A DNA stretch of 64,000 bases from Allorhizobium paknamense. GTDB lineage: Bacteria > Pseudomonadota > Alphaproteobacteria > Rhizobiales > Rhizobiaceae. How positions within the stretch are numbered: position 1 is the stretch's first letter; every line of letters begins with the position of its first letter. Under the pieces are notes generated by a model. The model had not been told where the DNA came from. It searched no databases and saw only the letters and a list, made by a program, of their open reading frames with translations. Shown piece after piece: positions 38,493 to 47,108 of this stretch. The stretch lies in NCBI RefSeq assembly GCF_030815125.1, contig NZ_JAUSWH010000008.1, forward strand, positions 124,001-188,000, read 5' to 3'. The position numbers and the translations under genes are program-made.

Positions 38493-39680
38493 ATGAAGGT
38501 CGCCATTATCGGGCTCGGATTCCGCATGGGCTATCTCGGTCGGGTGTTCGCCGAACTCGATCCGACGTTCGAGATCGTGGGCTATGCGGATCCTTCTCCT
38601 GCCGGTCTTCCTGGTTTGACGGAGGCCGGGATTCCCGTTGGCAAGCGCTATGAAACGCCTGAAGCGCTGATTGCCGGTGAGCGTTTCGATCTTTTGATGA
38701 TCGGTTCACCCAACCACATGCATCTTGGCCATATCCGCATGGGGCTTGAGGCAGGGCTGACAGTGTTTACGGAAAAGCCCATCGTCATTTCCATCGCTGA
38801 AAGTCTGGAATTGGCGCGTTTGCTCAACACTCATGGGCATGATCGGCTGCTTGTCGGTCTGGTGCTGCGCTACTCGCCGCTCTATCGCGATCTGCGGGCG
38901 GCGCAGGCTCAGGGCAGTCTGGGTGACGTGGTCTCCATCGAGGCATCCGAGCATATCGAACCCTATCATGGTGCATTCTTCATGCGCGACTGGCGGCGCT
39001 ATGGCCGCTATACCGGCGGCTTCATGCTGGAGAAATGCTGCCACGACCTCGATCTTTACAATGGCGTCGTCGGAGCGAGGCCGCGCTTTGTCGCGAGTTT
39101 CGGCGGGCGCAAAAGCTTTGTGCCGCAGAATGCGCCGGAGCCGGGCGTCAACGATCTGGAGATCTACCACCGCAAGCCGAGCGGCTGGATGGGCTCCGAC
39201 AAGGTGTTCGACAGTGATGCCGATATCATCGACTACCAGACAGCCATCATCGAATACGAGAATGGTGTGGCAATGACCTTCCATACCAATCTCAATGTTC
39301 CGGACCAGTTTCGCCGCTTCTGCGTCATCGGCTCGAAGGGCATGGCGGAGGGCGATTTCGTGCGCGGCTACCTGGATGTGCACAGTGCCCGCACCCATGA
39401 AAAGCTGGTGGACAAGCGCTATTCGGCACCTTCCGAAAAATCCCAGCATTATGGCGCGGACGAGCAGATGGCAGCGGATGTGCTGGCTTTTATTCAGACC
39501 GGCGCGAAGCAGCCGGTGTCGGCGCTCGACGCCATCGAGGCTGGCATTCTGGCGCTTGCCATCGATCAGGCCAGGTTGAGCCGCACCGTCGTGGATCTTG
39601 CGCCGCTCTGGAAGGAATATGACGCCTGCCTGCACGGCGATGATGCGGGCCGTGACGTGCCCGTGGCAAAGCAAGCCTGA
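38493..39680 (+). CDS. Gfo/Idh/MocA family protein of the amino-sugar operon
   Basis: 395 residues. Cofactor motif VAIIGLGFRMGYLGRVF, conserved FTEKPI, and a catalytic region GRYTGGFMLEKCCHDLDLYNGVVGARP. The last motif, with Lys, Cys-Cys and His-Asp, resembles members that include NAD-dependent glycosidases (GH109-like) as well as dehydrogenases, so it could either oxidise an amino sugar or cleave a glycoside by a redox mechanism. It is the first gene of an operon with an ABC importer and divergent from nagA. The assignment to a reaction is open. Confidence 0.82.
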   Translation: MKVAIIGLGFRMGYLGRVFAELDPTFEIVGYADPSPAGLPGLTEAGIPVGKRYETPEALIAGERFDLLMIGSPNHMHLGHIRMGLEAGLTVFTEKPIVISIAESLELARLLNTHGHDRLLVGLVLRYSPLYRDLRAAQAQGSLGDVVSIEASEHIEPYHGAFFMRDWRRYGRYTGGFMLEKCCHDLDLYNGVVGARPRFVASFGGRKSFVPQNAPEPGVNDLEIYHRKPSGWMGSDKVFDSDADIIDYQTAIIEYENGVAMTFHTNLNVPDQFRRFCVIGSKGMAEGDFVRGYLDVHSARTHEKLVDKRYSAPSEKSQHYGADEQMAADVLAFIQTGAKQPVSALDAIEAGILALAIDQARLSRTVVDLAPLWKEYDACLHGDDAGRDVPVAKQA

Positions 39681-39690
39681 GGAGGCGGCC

Positions 39691-40575
39691 ATGGATGCGA
39701 AGCGTAGTTCCCTTCTCTTCGCCTGGCTGCTGCTGCTTCCGGCGGTTCTTTATATTACCGTCATCGTCGCCTATCCGCTGGTCGATACGGTCATCCTGTC
39801 CTTCACCGATGCCTCGCTGAAGCGCACCACCAACTGGGTCGGCTGGCTGAACTATCAGAAGATCTTCAATGCGACTTTTGCGGATGTGATTATCCGCACC
39901 TTCGTCTGGACCTTCTTTTCCGTCTCCATCAAGATGATCATTGGCGTCTTCGGCGCGGCCATGCTGAATTCCGCCGTGCCGGGGCGCACGCTGTTTCGCA
40001 TCCTTACCATGCCGCCCTGGATCGTGCCGATGGCTATTGGCATTTTCATGTGGGGCTGGATGTATAATGGCCAGTTCGGCATGATTTCAGGGCTGTTGCA
40101 ACGTTTTGGTCTCGTGGATGGCCCGGTGGCCTTTCTCGCCTACGGCTCTACCGCCTTCTGGGCGACCATCTTCACCGATGTCTGGATCGGTGTGCCCATG
40201 GTGACGCTCTACATGCTGGCCGCCATGCAGGCGATCCCCGACGATCTCTATGAGGCCGCCTGGACCGATGGCGCGGGCCGTTTCTACCGCTTCCGCCGCA
40301 TCACGCTGCCGCTTTTGAAGCCGGCGATGATCACCATGTCGATGCTCTCGCTGATCTCGACCTTCAATTCCTTCGACATCATCTGGATCCTGACGCAAGG
40401 CGGCCCCACCGGCTCCACCACGACGATGATCATCGATACCTACAAGACGGCCATTGGCTCCAACAAATACGGTGAAGGGGCCGCGCGCGCCGTGCTGATC
40501 TGCATTTTCCTGTCGATCTTCTGCTTTGCCTATTTCCGTGTCACCAGCCGCCTTTCCACAGGAGACAAGCGATGA
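39691..40575 (+). CDS. ABC sugar permease (MalF type)
   Basis: 294 residues from the ATG at 39691, after GAGGAGG. Six spans start with SLLFAWLLLLPAVLYITVIVAYPLVDTVILSFTD; the EAA loop reads YEAAWTDGAGRFYRFRRITLPLLKPAM. It overlaps the next permease gene by four bases. Part of the amino-sugar importer. Confidence 0.9.
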   Translation: MDAKRSSLLFAWLLLLPAVLYITVIVAYPLVDTVILSFTDASLKRTTNWVGWLNYQKIFNATFADVIIRTFVWTFFSVSIKMIIGVFGAAMLNSAVPGRTLFRILTMPPWIVPMAIGIFMWGWMYNGQFGMISGLLQRFGLVDGPVAFLAYGSTAFWATIFTDVWIGVPMVTLYMLAAMQAIPDDLYEAAWTDGAGRFYRFRRITLPLLKPAMITMSMLSLISTFNSFDIIWILTQGGPTGSTTTMIIDTYKTAIGSNKYGEGAARAVLICIFLSIFCFAYFRVTSRLSTGDKR

Positions 40576-41429
40576 GCAAGCCGCCCTCCCTGATGAACCG
40601 CTACCGCTGGTATGAGATTATCGGCATTTATGCCGGTATCGCGGTGTTTCTGAGCTTCGTGCTGTCTCCCTTTGTCGAAGGGTTTCTGGTTTCGCTGAAG
40701 CCACTCAGCCAGCTTTTTTCCTCGCCCTATCGTTTCTGGCCTGAAAATGGCTCGTTCGAGGCCTATCGCACCATGTGGGAGCATGTGCCGGGTTTTGGCT
40801 GGTACATGTTCAACTCGCTGTTCATTTCCTCCGCCATTACGCTGATTACGCTGATCCTCGTCATTCCGGCGTCCTACGCTTTTGCGCGGTTCGAATTTCG
40901 TGGCAGCGCGCTGCTTCTGGGAGGCTTTCTGGCGGTCAAGATGTTCTCCGGTGCGGTGCTGCTTATCCCGCTGTTTCGGTTGATGCGCTCCTTCGGCCTG
41001 CTGAACACCTATTTTGCGATGATCGTCCCGGGTGTTGCCTTTATCATTCCCTCCGCAATCTGGCTGCTGCGCACCTATATGATGCGCATTCCCAAGGAAC
41101 TGCACGAGGCGGCCTATGTGGATGGCGCCAGCCATTTCTATACGCTGCGGCGGGTCATCCTGCCGATCTCCATGCCGGGTATTGCGGTGGTGGCCATCAG
41201 CGCCTTCATCGAGGCCTATGCACAGCAGTTCATCTATGCGCTGACCTTCAATTCCAAGAGTGAATACATGCCACTGCCGGTCGGGCTGTTTGCCTATTTC
41301 GGGCGTCAGGAAGTGGTGTGGAACGAATTGATGGCTGCGAGCTTCGTCGGCATAGCGCCTGCCATGATCGCGATTTTCTTCATGCAACGCTACCTCGTCA
41401 GCGGCCTGACCGCCGGCGCGGTGAAATAA
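40572..41429 (+). CDS. ABC sugar permease (MalG type)
   Basis: 285 residues, six spans (WYEIIGIYAGIAVFLSFVLSPFVEGFLVSLK at the start) and the EAA loop LHEAAYVDGASHFYTLRRVILPISMPGIAV. Its ATG overlaps the previous stop (ATGA). Partner of the permease at 39691. Confidence 0.9.
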   Translation: MSKPPSLMNRYRWYEIIGIYAGIAVFLSFVLSPFVEGFLVSLKPLSQLFSSPYRFWPENGSFEAYRTMWEHVPGFGWYMFNSLFISSAITLITLILVIPASYAFARFEFRGSALLLGGFLAVKMFSGAVLLIPLFRLMRSFGLLNTYFAMIVPGVAFIIPSAIWLLRTYMMRIPKELHEAAYVDGASHFYTLRRVILPISMPGIAVVAISAFIEAYAQQFIYALTFNSKSEYMPLPVGLFAYFGRQEVVWNELMAASFVGIAPAMIAIFFMQRYLVSGLTAGAVK

Positions 41430-41479
41430 CGGATCTGGAACAAGAGCGGATCTAACCTGTCAACAAAGGGGAACAGGAC

Positions 41480-42703
41480 ATGAAAAAGACCTTCATCATC
41501 ATGACCGGGGCGCTGTCGCTGCTGGCTGGAACGGCGCTGCCGGGCCTGGCGGCGAATAAGGAAATCAGCTGGATCTATTGCGGTGACAAGATCGATCCGG
41601 TGCATGAAAAATACATCAAGCAGTGGGAAGAGAAGAATTCGGGCTGGAAGATCGCGCCGGAAGTCGTGGGCTGGGCGCAATGCGAGGATAAGGCGACGAC
41701 ACTTGCTGCCTCAGGTTCTCCGGCTGCCATGGCCTATGTTGGCTCCCGCACGCTGAAGGAATTCGCCCAGAACGACATGATCGTGCCGGTGCCGATGACG
41801 GATGCGGAAAAGAAAAGCTATTATCCGCATATCGTCGACACCGTGACCTTCGACAATAACCAGTGGGGCGTGCCGATCGCCTTCTCCACCAAAGCACTCT
41901 ACTGGAACAAGGATCTCTTCAAGAAGGCAGGGCTCGATCCCGAAACGCCGCCGAAGACCTGGGCGGAAGAAATCGCCTTCGCCAAGCAGATCAAGGAAAA
42001 GACCGGCATTGCCGGCTATGGCTTGCCTGCCAAGACTTTCAATAACACCATGCACCAGTTCATGCATTGGGTTTATACCAATAACGGCCAGGTGATCGAC
42101 AAGGACGGCAAGATCACCATGGACAGCCCGGAGGTTCTGGCAGCCCTTCAGGCTTACAAGGATATCTCGCCCTATTCGGTGGAGGGCGCGACCGCCTATG
42201 AGCAGAATGAAATCCGCGCCATCTTTCTCGATGGCAAGGTGGGCATGATCCAGTCCGGCTCTGGTGCGGCGACGCTGCTGCAGAAGACCAATATCAATTG
42301 GGGCATTGCACCGCTGCCGCTCGGGCCTTCCGCCAAGGGACAGGGCACGCTCCTGATTACCGACAGTCTTGCCGTGTTCAAGGGCTCGGGCGTTGAGGAG
42401 AAGGCCATCGAATTCGCCAAATTCATCACTTCGCCGGAGCCGCAGGGCGAATATGAGTTGCAAGGTGGTGCTGGTCTCACCCCGCTGCGTCCCTCGGCCA
42501 AGGTGGATGAATTCGTGAAGAAGGATCCCTATTGGAAGCCGCTGATCGATGGCATTGCCTATGGCGGTCCGGAGCCGCTCTTCACCGACTACAAGGGCTT
42601 CCAGAACGTGATGATCGAGATGGTTCAGTCCGTCGTGACCGGTAAGGCCGAACCGGAAGCCGCGCTGAAGAAGGCAACAGGCGAGCTGGAGCAATATAAG
42701 TGA
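41480..42703 (+). CDS. ABC transporter substrate-binding protein (CUT1)
   Basis: 407 residues with a Sec signal peptide (MKKTFIIMTGALSLLAGTAL..GLAA). Family 1 solute-binding features are IDPVHEKYIKQWEEKNSGW, GSPAAMAYVGSRTLKEFAQ, WGVPIAFSTKALYWNKDLFKKAGLDP and FAKFITSPEPQGEYELQGG. From its neighbours the ligand is likely an N-acetylhexosamine or a short oligomer of one. A hairpin just after the stop probably lowers expression of the ATPase gene relative to this one. Confidence 0.9.
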   Translation: MKKTFIIMTGALSLLAGTALPGLAANKEISWIYCGDKIDPVHEKYIKQWEEKNSGWKIAPEVVGWAQCEDKATTLAASGSPAAMAYVGSRTLKEFAQNDMIVPVPMTDAEKKSYYPHIVDTVTFDNNQWGVPIAFSTKALYWNKDLFKKAGLDPETPPKTWAEEIAFAKQIKEKTGIAGYGLPAKTFNNTMHQFMHWVYTNNGQVIDKDGKITMDSPEVLAALQAYKDISPYSVEGATAYEQNEIRAIFLDGKVGMIQSGSGAATLLQKTNINWGIAPLPLGPSAKGQGTLLITDSLAVFKGSGVEEKAIEFAKFITSPEPQGEYELQGGAGLTPLRPSAKVDEFVKKDPYWKPLIDGIAYGGPEPLFTDYKGFQNVMIEMVQSVVTGKAEPEAALKKATGELEQYK

Positions 42704-42712
42704 TCGTGAGCG

Positions 42713-42741
42713 AGGGGCCTGGAACTGCAGGCCCCTTTCCT
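42713..42741 (+). terminator. Intra-operon hairpin after the binding-protein gene
   Basis: An 8-bp stem AGGGGCCT / AGGCCCCT with an 8-base loop, followed by TTCCTT. It lies ten bases after the binding-protein stop and 49 bases before the ATPase gene. It is a likely attenuator or mRNA-stabilising end. Confidence 0.6.
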
Positions 42742-42789
42742 TGCGGGTCAGGATAGACGCAGCCGGATACACCGGTTGGCTGGAGATGG

Positions 42790-43926
42790 ATGAACGTGGG
42801 TCAGCTTTATCTGAACAAGGTGGTGAAAACCTATGGCCATTTCGAGGTCATCAAGGGGGTGTCGCTCGATATTCCCGAGGGTGAATTCGTCGTTTTCGTC
42901 GGTCCGTCCGGCTGTGGGAAATCCACGCTGTTACGAATGATTGCCGGACTGGACGACACCAGTGCCGGCGATATCGTCATCGACGGCGAGCGTGTCAACG
43001 ACCTGCCACCGGTGAAGCGCGGCATTGCCATGGTGTTCCAGTCCTATGCGCTGTATCCGCATATGAGTGTGTTCGAAAACATCGCCTTCCCTTTGCGGGT
43101 GGAAAAACGTCCTGAGGCTGAAATCCGGGACAAGGTGGAGCAGGTTGCGCGCATCCTCAAGCTCGATCAGCGTCTCAATCAGAAGCCGGGGCAATTGTCC
43201 GGGGGGCAGCGCCAGCGCGTTGCCATTGGCCGCGCCATTGTTCGCGAGCCGAAAATCTTTCTGTTCGATGAGCCGCTTTCCAATCTGGATGCGGCGCTGC
43301 GTGCGGACATGCGCATTGAACTGACGCGGCTGCACCGCGACCTGAAAGCCACGATGATCTATGTGACCCATGATCAGGTGGAAGCCATGACCATGGCCGA
43401 CCGCATCGTGGTGCTGAATGGCGGCCATATCGCGCAGGTGGGCATGCCGCTCGAACTGTACCACAAGCCTGACAATCTGTTCGTGGCAGGTTTTATCGGC
43501 AATCCGAAGATGAATTTTCTTCCCGTTCTCTGCAAGGGCGTCTCGGATGAGGGTGTGACCGTTGCCTATGGAGAGCAGCACATCACCGTGCCGGTGCGGG
43601 GAGAGGTTGCGCATATGGGCATGGAACTGACGCTCGGCATTCGTCCGGAACATTGCGGGCTGGGCCGCGGCGACCTGACCATCCATCTCAGCCCCGGCGT
43701 GATCGAGAGACTGGGTGTCAACACCATTGCCTATGCGACCCTTGCCGATGGCGCGGCCTTTAGTGCCCTATTGACAGGTTCCGCGCCGGTTCAGGTGGAT
43801 CAACCGATGTCTGTCGCCATTGCTGCGGATCATTGCCATCTCTTTGACAGCCAGGGCAAGGCGCTGGAGCGGATGATGGACTGGCGGGACCAAATTCTGC
43901 CGGTTGCGATGACGGCGGCGGAATAA
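42790..43926 (+). CDS. ABC sugar importer ATPase (UgpC/MalK type)
   Basis: 378 residues. Walker [10 protein letters not shown], signature [16 protein letters not shown], Walker [13 protein letters not shown], His-loop [16 protein letters not shown] and a C-terminal regulatory domain (LGIRPEHCGLG). A first ATG at 42790 follows GGAGATGG. It completes the importer of the amino-sugar operon. The stop lies 30 bases from a convergent M81-family gene. Confidence 0.93.
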   Translation: MNVGQLYLNKVVKTYGHFEVIKGVSLDIPEGEFVVFVGPSGCGKSTLLRMIAGLDDTSAGDIVIDGERVNDLPPVKRGIAMVFQSYALYPHMSVFENIAFPLRVEKRPEAEIRDKVEQVARILKLDQRLNQKPGQLSGGQRQRVAIGRAIVREPKIFLFDEPLSNLDAALRADMRIELTRLHRDLKATMIYVTHDQVEAMTMADRIVVLNGGHIAQVGMPLELYHKPDNLFVAGFIGNPKMNFLPVLCKGVSDEGVTVAYGEQHITVPVRGEVAHMGMELTLGIRPEHCGLGRGDLTIHLSPGVIERLGVNTIAYATLADGAAFSALLTGSAPVQVDQPMSVAIAADHCHLFDSQGKALERMMDWRDQILPVAMTAAE

Positions 43927-43956
43927 GGCACCTGCGCTGGAGGAAGCCGGTCAAGC

Positions 43957-45420
43957 TCAATCACTGCCGTGCGGATGATCCACGATCGGCCAGATGTCGC
44001 GCCGGGCATGCCTGTAGGGCGTGACCTTCGGGTCATTGGGATAGGGCCTGCCTGCGGAACAATAGACAATATCGGCGGCAATCCTCGAAAAGGCAGCATG
44101 AAAATGGTTGGTGGACTTGATGACCAGAAGCCGTTTTTGCAAAGGATCGATATCCAGCGCGGTGAACAGCGACGGGTCGTAGCTCTGGACCCGCACCGAG
44201 CCCAGGACCACGTCGATACCGCGAAAATGCACATGCGCCGCATCGCCAAAGGGGGCAATGCTGGCGCCAAAGCGCATCTCGGCCTGACGTTTCAGCCTTT
44301 TCACCGTGACCCGGGCATCGATGGGATGGCCAGTGCCAGGGGCGGATTTGGCGCCAAAGCGCAGCGGGATTTCCGCCCCTTCGCCCGCCGCCATGCAGAT
44401 CTGCACCGCAACCGGATCCCAGATCAGGCCAATCGCAACATTTTCAATGCCGCGCGCCAGCAATTCCTCAAGGATAACGGTGGAGTCGCCTGCGGTTCCG
44501 CCGCCGGGATTGTCCCAGACATCGGCAATCACCACTGGCGATCCGGGGGTGGCCAGCGCCGTGGTGATCGCCTCGCGCTCGTCAAGTTGCGGCACCATGA
44601 AGGTGCCGCGTTTGGCAAACAGTTCAAGGCCCAGTTCCCGTGCAAGGGCCGCACCCTTTTCGGGAGAGGCATTGGTCACGGCAAGAATTTTCGTGCCCAT
44701 GTCCGGCACATCGCCAGCCATGAACCCATGGATGACGGAAAGAGAGAGAATGTCCGGATCTTCCGCTTCGATCCGCTTCAGCTTGTCCACGAAGCTGCGC
44801 ATGGGCTCGCGCGAGGTGGGGAAGACGTCGATCATCCGGCAATCGAACACCGACATCGCCGGTTTGACCCGTCCTTCAAGCGTATCGATGGCGATACGCC
44901 ACAAATCTTCCGCCCGCTCGACAAAATCGGTGTGCGGAAATTCCTTGAAGACGACCAGGACATCCGTGGCATTGACGCGCCTTTGCGTCAGATGGCTATG
45001 GGGGTCGAGTTCGGCGCAAAGCAGAATATCGGGACCGATAAGAGCGCGGATTCGCTCCAGAAAATCCCCTTCCGGATCCAGATAGCCGTTGGCGATCATG
45101 GCGCCGTGCAGGCCGAGTATGACGGCATCCACCGGCAGCGCCGCCTTCAATTGTGCGAGAATTTCGTCTCGCAGGCTTTCATAGGCATCGCGGTTGATGA
45201 GCCCGGCAGGGTCTGCCCAGGCTGCCGTTCCTTCAATCAGCGTCCAGCCTTTTTCCCGGCAGATGTTGCGCCCCACCGTGATCGGGGCTGTGCACAGTGT
45301 CGGGGTGGCCGGATGCATGCCGGGTGGCGCGTAGAGCGACTCCTCGAAGGCGCGCCGGTCGATGCAGATCGGGGAAAAACTGTTGGTTTCCGTAGCCAGT
45401 GCGGCGGTGAATATTCGCAC
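43957..45420 (-). CDS. M81 (MlrC-like) family protein, copy 1
   Basis: 487 residues with the DUF1485 N-terminal and MlrC C-terminal domains in order. Conserved blocks are ATETNSFSP, GLHGAMIANGYLDPEGDFL, AELDPHSHLTQRRV, FKEFPHTDF, WDNPGGGTAGDSTVILEELL and ESTNHF-like IKSTNHFHAAF. The family name comes from MlrC, a metallopeptidase that degrades linearised microcystin, but most members are uncharacterised hydrolases. No signal peptide, so cytoplasmic. It follows an NTF2-like gene on the same strand. A second, diverged member is at 49035. The substrate is unknown; in this place a peptide- or amide-bearing sugar is conceivable. Confidence 0.88.
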   Translation of the reverse strand: MRIFTAALATETNSFSPICIDRRAFEESLYAPPGMHPATPTLCTAPITVGRNICREKGWTLIEGTAAWADPAGLINRDAYESLRDEILAQLKAALPVDAVILGLHGAMIANGYLDPEGDFLERIRALIGPDILLCAELDPHSHLTQRRVNATDVLVVFKEFPHTDFVERAEDLWRIAIDTLEGRVKPAMSVFDCRMIDVFPTSREPMRSFVDKLKRIEAEDPDILSLSVIHGFMAGDVPDMGTKILAVTNASPEKGAALARELGLELFAKRGTFMVPQLDEREAITTALATPGSPVVIADVWDNPGGGTAGDSTVILEELLARGIENVAIGLIWDPVAVQICMAAGEGAEIPLRFGAKSAPGTGHPIDARVTVKRLKRQAEMRFGASIAPFGDAAHVHFRGIDVVLGSVRVQSYDPSLFTALDIDPLQKRLLVIKSTNHFHAAFSRIAADIVYCSAGRPYPNDPKVTPYRHARRDIWPIVDHPHGSD

Positions 45421-45474
45421 CCGTATTTCCCTTCCTGTACGCTGAAGTCTTGCCGGAGCCCGGATCCGGGCCTT

Positions 45475-45972
45475 TCAGGTGGATATGGAGCCCATGGAAT
45501 AGGGCAGGTAGCCGGTAAAGCCGCTCAGCTTCCATCGACCTTGATGCAACCGGCAGGAATAAAGTGTTTGCCATTCCATGCTGTCGAAGGCGCCATCGGC
45601 GCGCCGGATGCCGCCCTTGAACCTCTTGCGGGCCAGGGCCGCGTCACCTTTGACATCAATCTCTTCAAGCGTGGTGGTATTGAAAATCGCGATACGCGGA
45701 TCTTCCGCATAGCGCTTCGCCGCGAAGTCCTCCGCCTGACGAAGCCATTCCGCCCGATAGGCGGCAAGGGTTGGAAAAGCGAGTGTCCATTGTCCCGGAT
45801 CGGCCTGATGATTGCCGCTGATGCCGTAAAATCCGTCTTCTATGAAGTCTCCCGCCACCACAGTCCAGTCTGCCGCCAGGAATGCATCGATATCGCGCGG
45901 CACCAGCATCTCCCAAATGGCATGACGCGCTGGATCATCCGGGCTGAAAGGGTTGTGAAAGGGATCGCGCAT
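45475..45972 (-). CDS. NTF2-like (SnoaL-type) hypothetical protein
   Basis: 165 residues. The predicted helix-rich N-terminus followed by beta strands, with IWEMLVPRDIDAFLAADWTVVAGDFIEDGFYGI and the closing WQTLYSCRLHQGRWKLSGFTGYLPY, suits the cone-shaped NTF2/SnoaL fold, used both for small enzymes and for binding proteins. No catalytic residue can be assigned. It lies 54 bases upstream of the M81 gene and they are probably co-transcribed; a small GCCCGG-AT-CCGGGC repeat stands between. It is divergent from rpiR. Confidence 0.6.
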   Translation of the reverse strand: MRDPFHNPFSPDDPARHAIWEMLVPRDIDAFLAADWTVVAGDFIEDGFYGISGNHQADPGQWTLAFPTLAAYRAEWLRQAEDFAAKRYAEDPRIAIFNTTTLEEIDVKGDAALARKRFKGGIRRADGAFDSMEWQTLYSCRLHQGRWKLSGFTGYLPYSMGSIST

Positions 45973-46004
45973 GGTCTGCGTCTTTCTAAATTAATTTCAC
46001 TGAT

Positions 46005-46033
46005 CCACCGAAATTCTGTAAAGAATTTGGTGG
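46005..46033. promoter_or_regulatory. 29-base inverted repeat in the NTF2-like/rpiR divergent region
   Basis: Arms CCACCGAAATTCT and AGAATTTGGTGG around GTAA pair throughout except one bulged G. It lies 33-61 bases upstream of the NTF2-like gene and in the promoter region of rpiR. It is a candidate operator for the RpiR-type regulator. Confidence 0.45.
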
Positions 46034-46116
46034 AAAGGCTGATTTGTCAATCGTGTATGAAAATAATTTGCATAAGATGGTGGCGATCAGGCGGTGCCAT
46101 GCCGTGCGCGGTATGG

Positions 46117-46135
46117 CATTGGCGATGCGCCAATG
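46117..46135. promoter_or_regulatory. Second inverted repeat upstream of rpiR
   Basis: CATTGGCG-ATG-CGCCAATG, 82-100 bases upstream of the rpiR start. It may be a second operator or a leader hairpin; its base sequence is unrelated to the repeat at 46005. Confidence 0.35.
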
Positions 46136-46216
46136 GCTTTCCCCGATGATGGTCGATTGCAAGGTGAAAATGGACTGCGTAGCGTACGGGCCCGAACGCT
46201 TTGGGAGGCCTCTGCC

Positions 46217-47083
46217 ATGATGGATATTTTCGCGACCCTGCAGGAGGACCGAGGACAATTTTCCGGTTCCGAGCAGCGCATTGCCGATGTGCTGCTGAAC
46301 GATTTCGATTTCGCGGTCAAGGCATCGATCATCGAACTTGCTGGCCGCGCCAAGGTATCCCCACCCACCGTGACGCGCTTTTGCCGGCGATTGGGCTGCC
46401 GGAGTTTTGCCGATTTCAAGATCAATCTGGCGAAAACTGCCTATGTCGGATTGCGCTATCTGAACCCGGAAGCACGCAGCACCGAGCCCTTGGACGTTGC
46501 CGAGGATGTGGTGACAAAGGCGCAGAACGCTTTGTCGCTGATGCATCGGTCTCTCGATGCCGGTGTTCTGGAGCGGATGGCAGACAGGCTTTCGCGGGCG
46601 GAGATGATCTACGCCTTCGGGTCCGGCGGCAATTCCTCGATGATGATACAGGAATTGCAAAACCGTCTCTTCCGGCTGGGATCCCGTATTACCGTCTGCT
46701 CGGATCATGTGCTGCAATTGATGATGACGGCCGCAGCACAGACCAATGACGTGCTGTTCGGCTCCTCCTTTTCCGGGCGAAATCGAGAGCTTATCCGCTG
46801 CTTCGAACTGGCGCGGGAAAATGGCATCAGCACCATGGCGCTGACGCAAAACGGCAGCCCGCTTGCGTCAGTCGCTGAACTTGTGATCGGCATCGACTTG
46901 CCGGAAGGCAGCGACATCTACCGGCCAACCTCCACCCGGTTCGCCTATCTGGCGGTCATCGATATTCTGGCCAGTCTGGTGGCCTATCGAAACCGCAAGC
47001 TCTCCACCGTGACACTCCGGCACATCAAGCAGCAACTTGTCGAGCACCGCGATGGTGATGATCGGCAAAGTCTCGGGGACTAG
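46217..47083 (+). CDS. MurR/RpiR family transcriptional regulator
   Basis: 288 residues from the ATG at 46217, after GGGAGG; longer readings add 41 residues without homology. N-terminal HTH (SEQRIADVLLNDFDFAVKASIIELAGRAKVSPPTVTRFCRRLGCRSFADFKINLAKT) and a C-terminal SIS sugar-phosphate-binding domain (YAFGSGGNSSMMIQELQNRLFRLG, GSSFSGRNRELIRCFELARENG). MurR itself responds to N-acetylmuramic acid 6-phosphate. It is the first gene of the operon with GH20, M81, MFS and cutC, and divergent from the NTF2-like/M81 pair. Confidence 0.92.
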   Translation: MMDIFATLQEDRGQFSGSEQRIADVLLNDFDFAVKASIIELAGRAKVSPPTVTRFCRRLGCRSFADFKINLAKTAYVGLRYLNPEARSTEPLDVAEDVVTKAQNALSLMHRSLDAGVLERMADRLSRAEMIYAFGSGGNSSMMIQELQNRLFRLGSRITVCSDHVLQLMMTAAAQTNDVLFGSSFSGRNRELIRCFELARENGISTMALTQNGSPLASVAELVIGIDLPEGSDIYRPTSTRFAYLAVIDILASLVAYRNRKLSTVTLRHIKQQLVEHRDGDDRQSLGD

Positions 47084-47108
47084 AGAATGAATAGCAAAGG
47101 GGACATGC

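Noticed and set aside
43969-46149. A 726-residue open frame on the plus strand
   Set aside because: Runs antisense across M81 copy 1 and the NTF2-like gene and through their intergenic gap; no domain.
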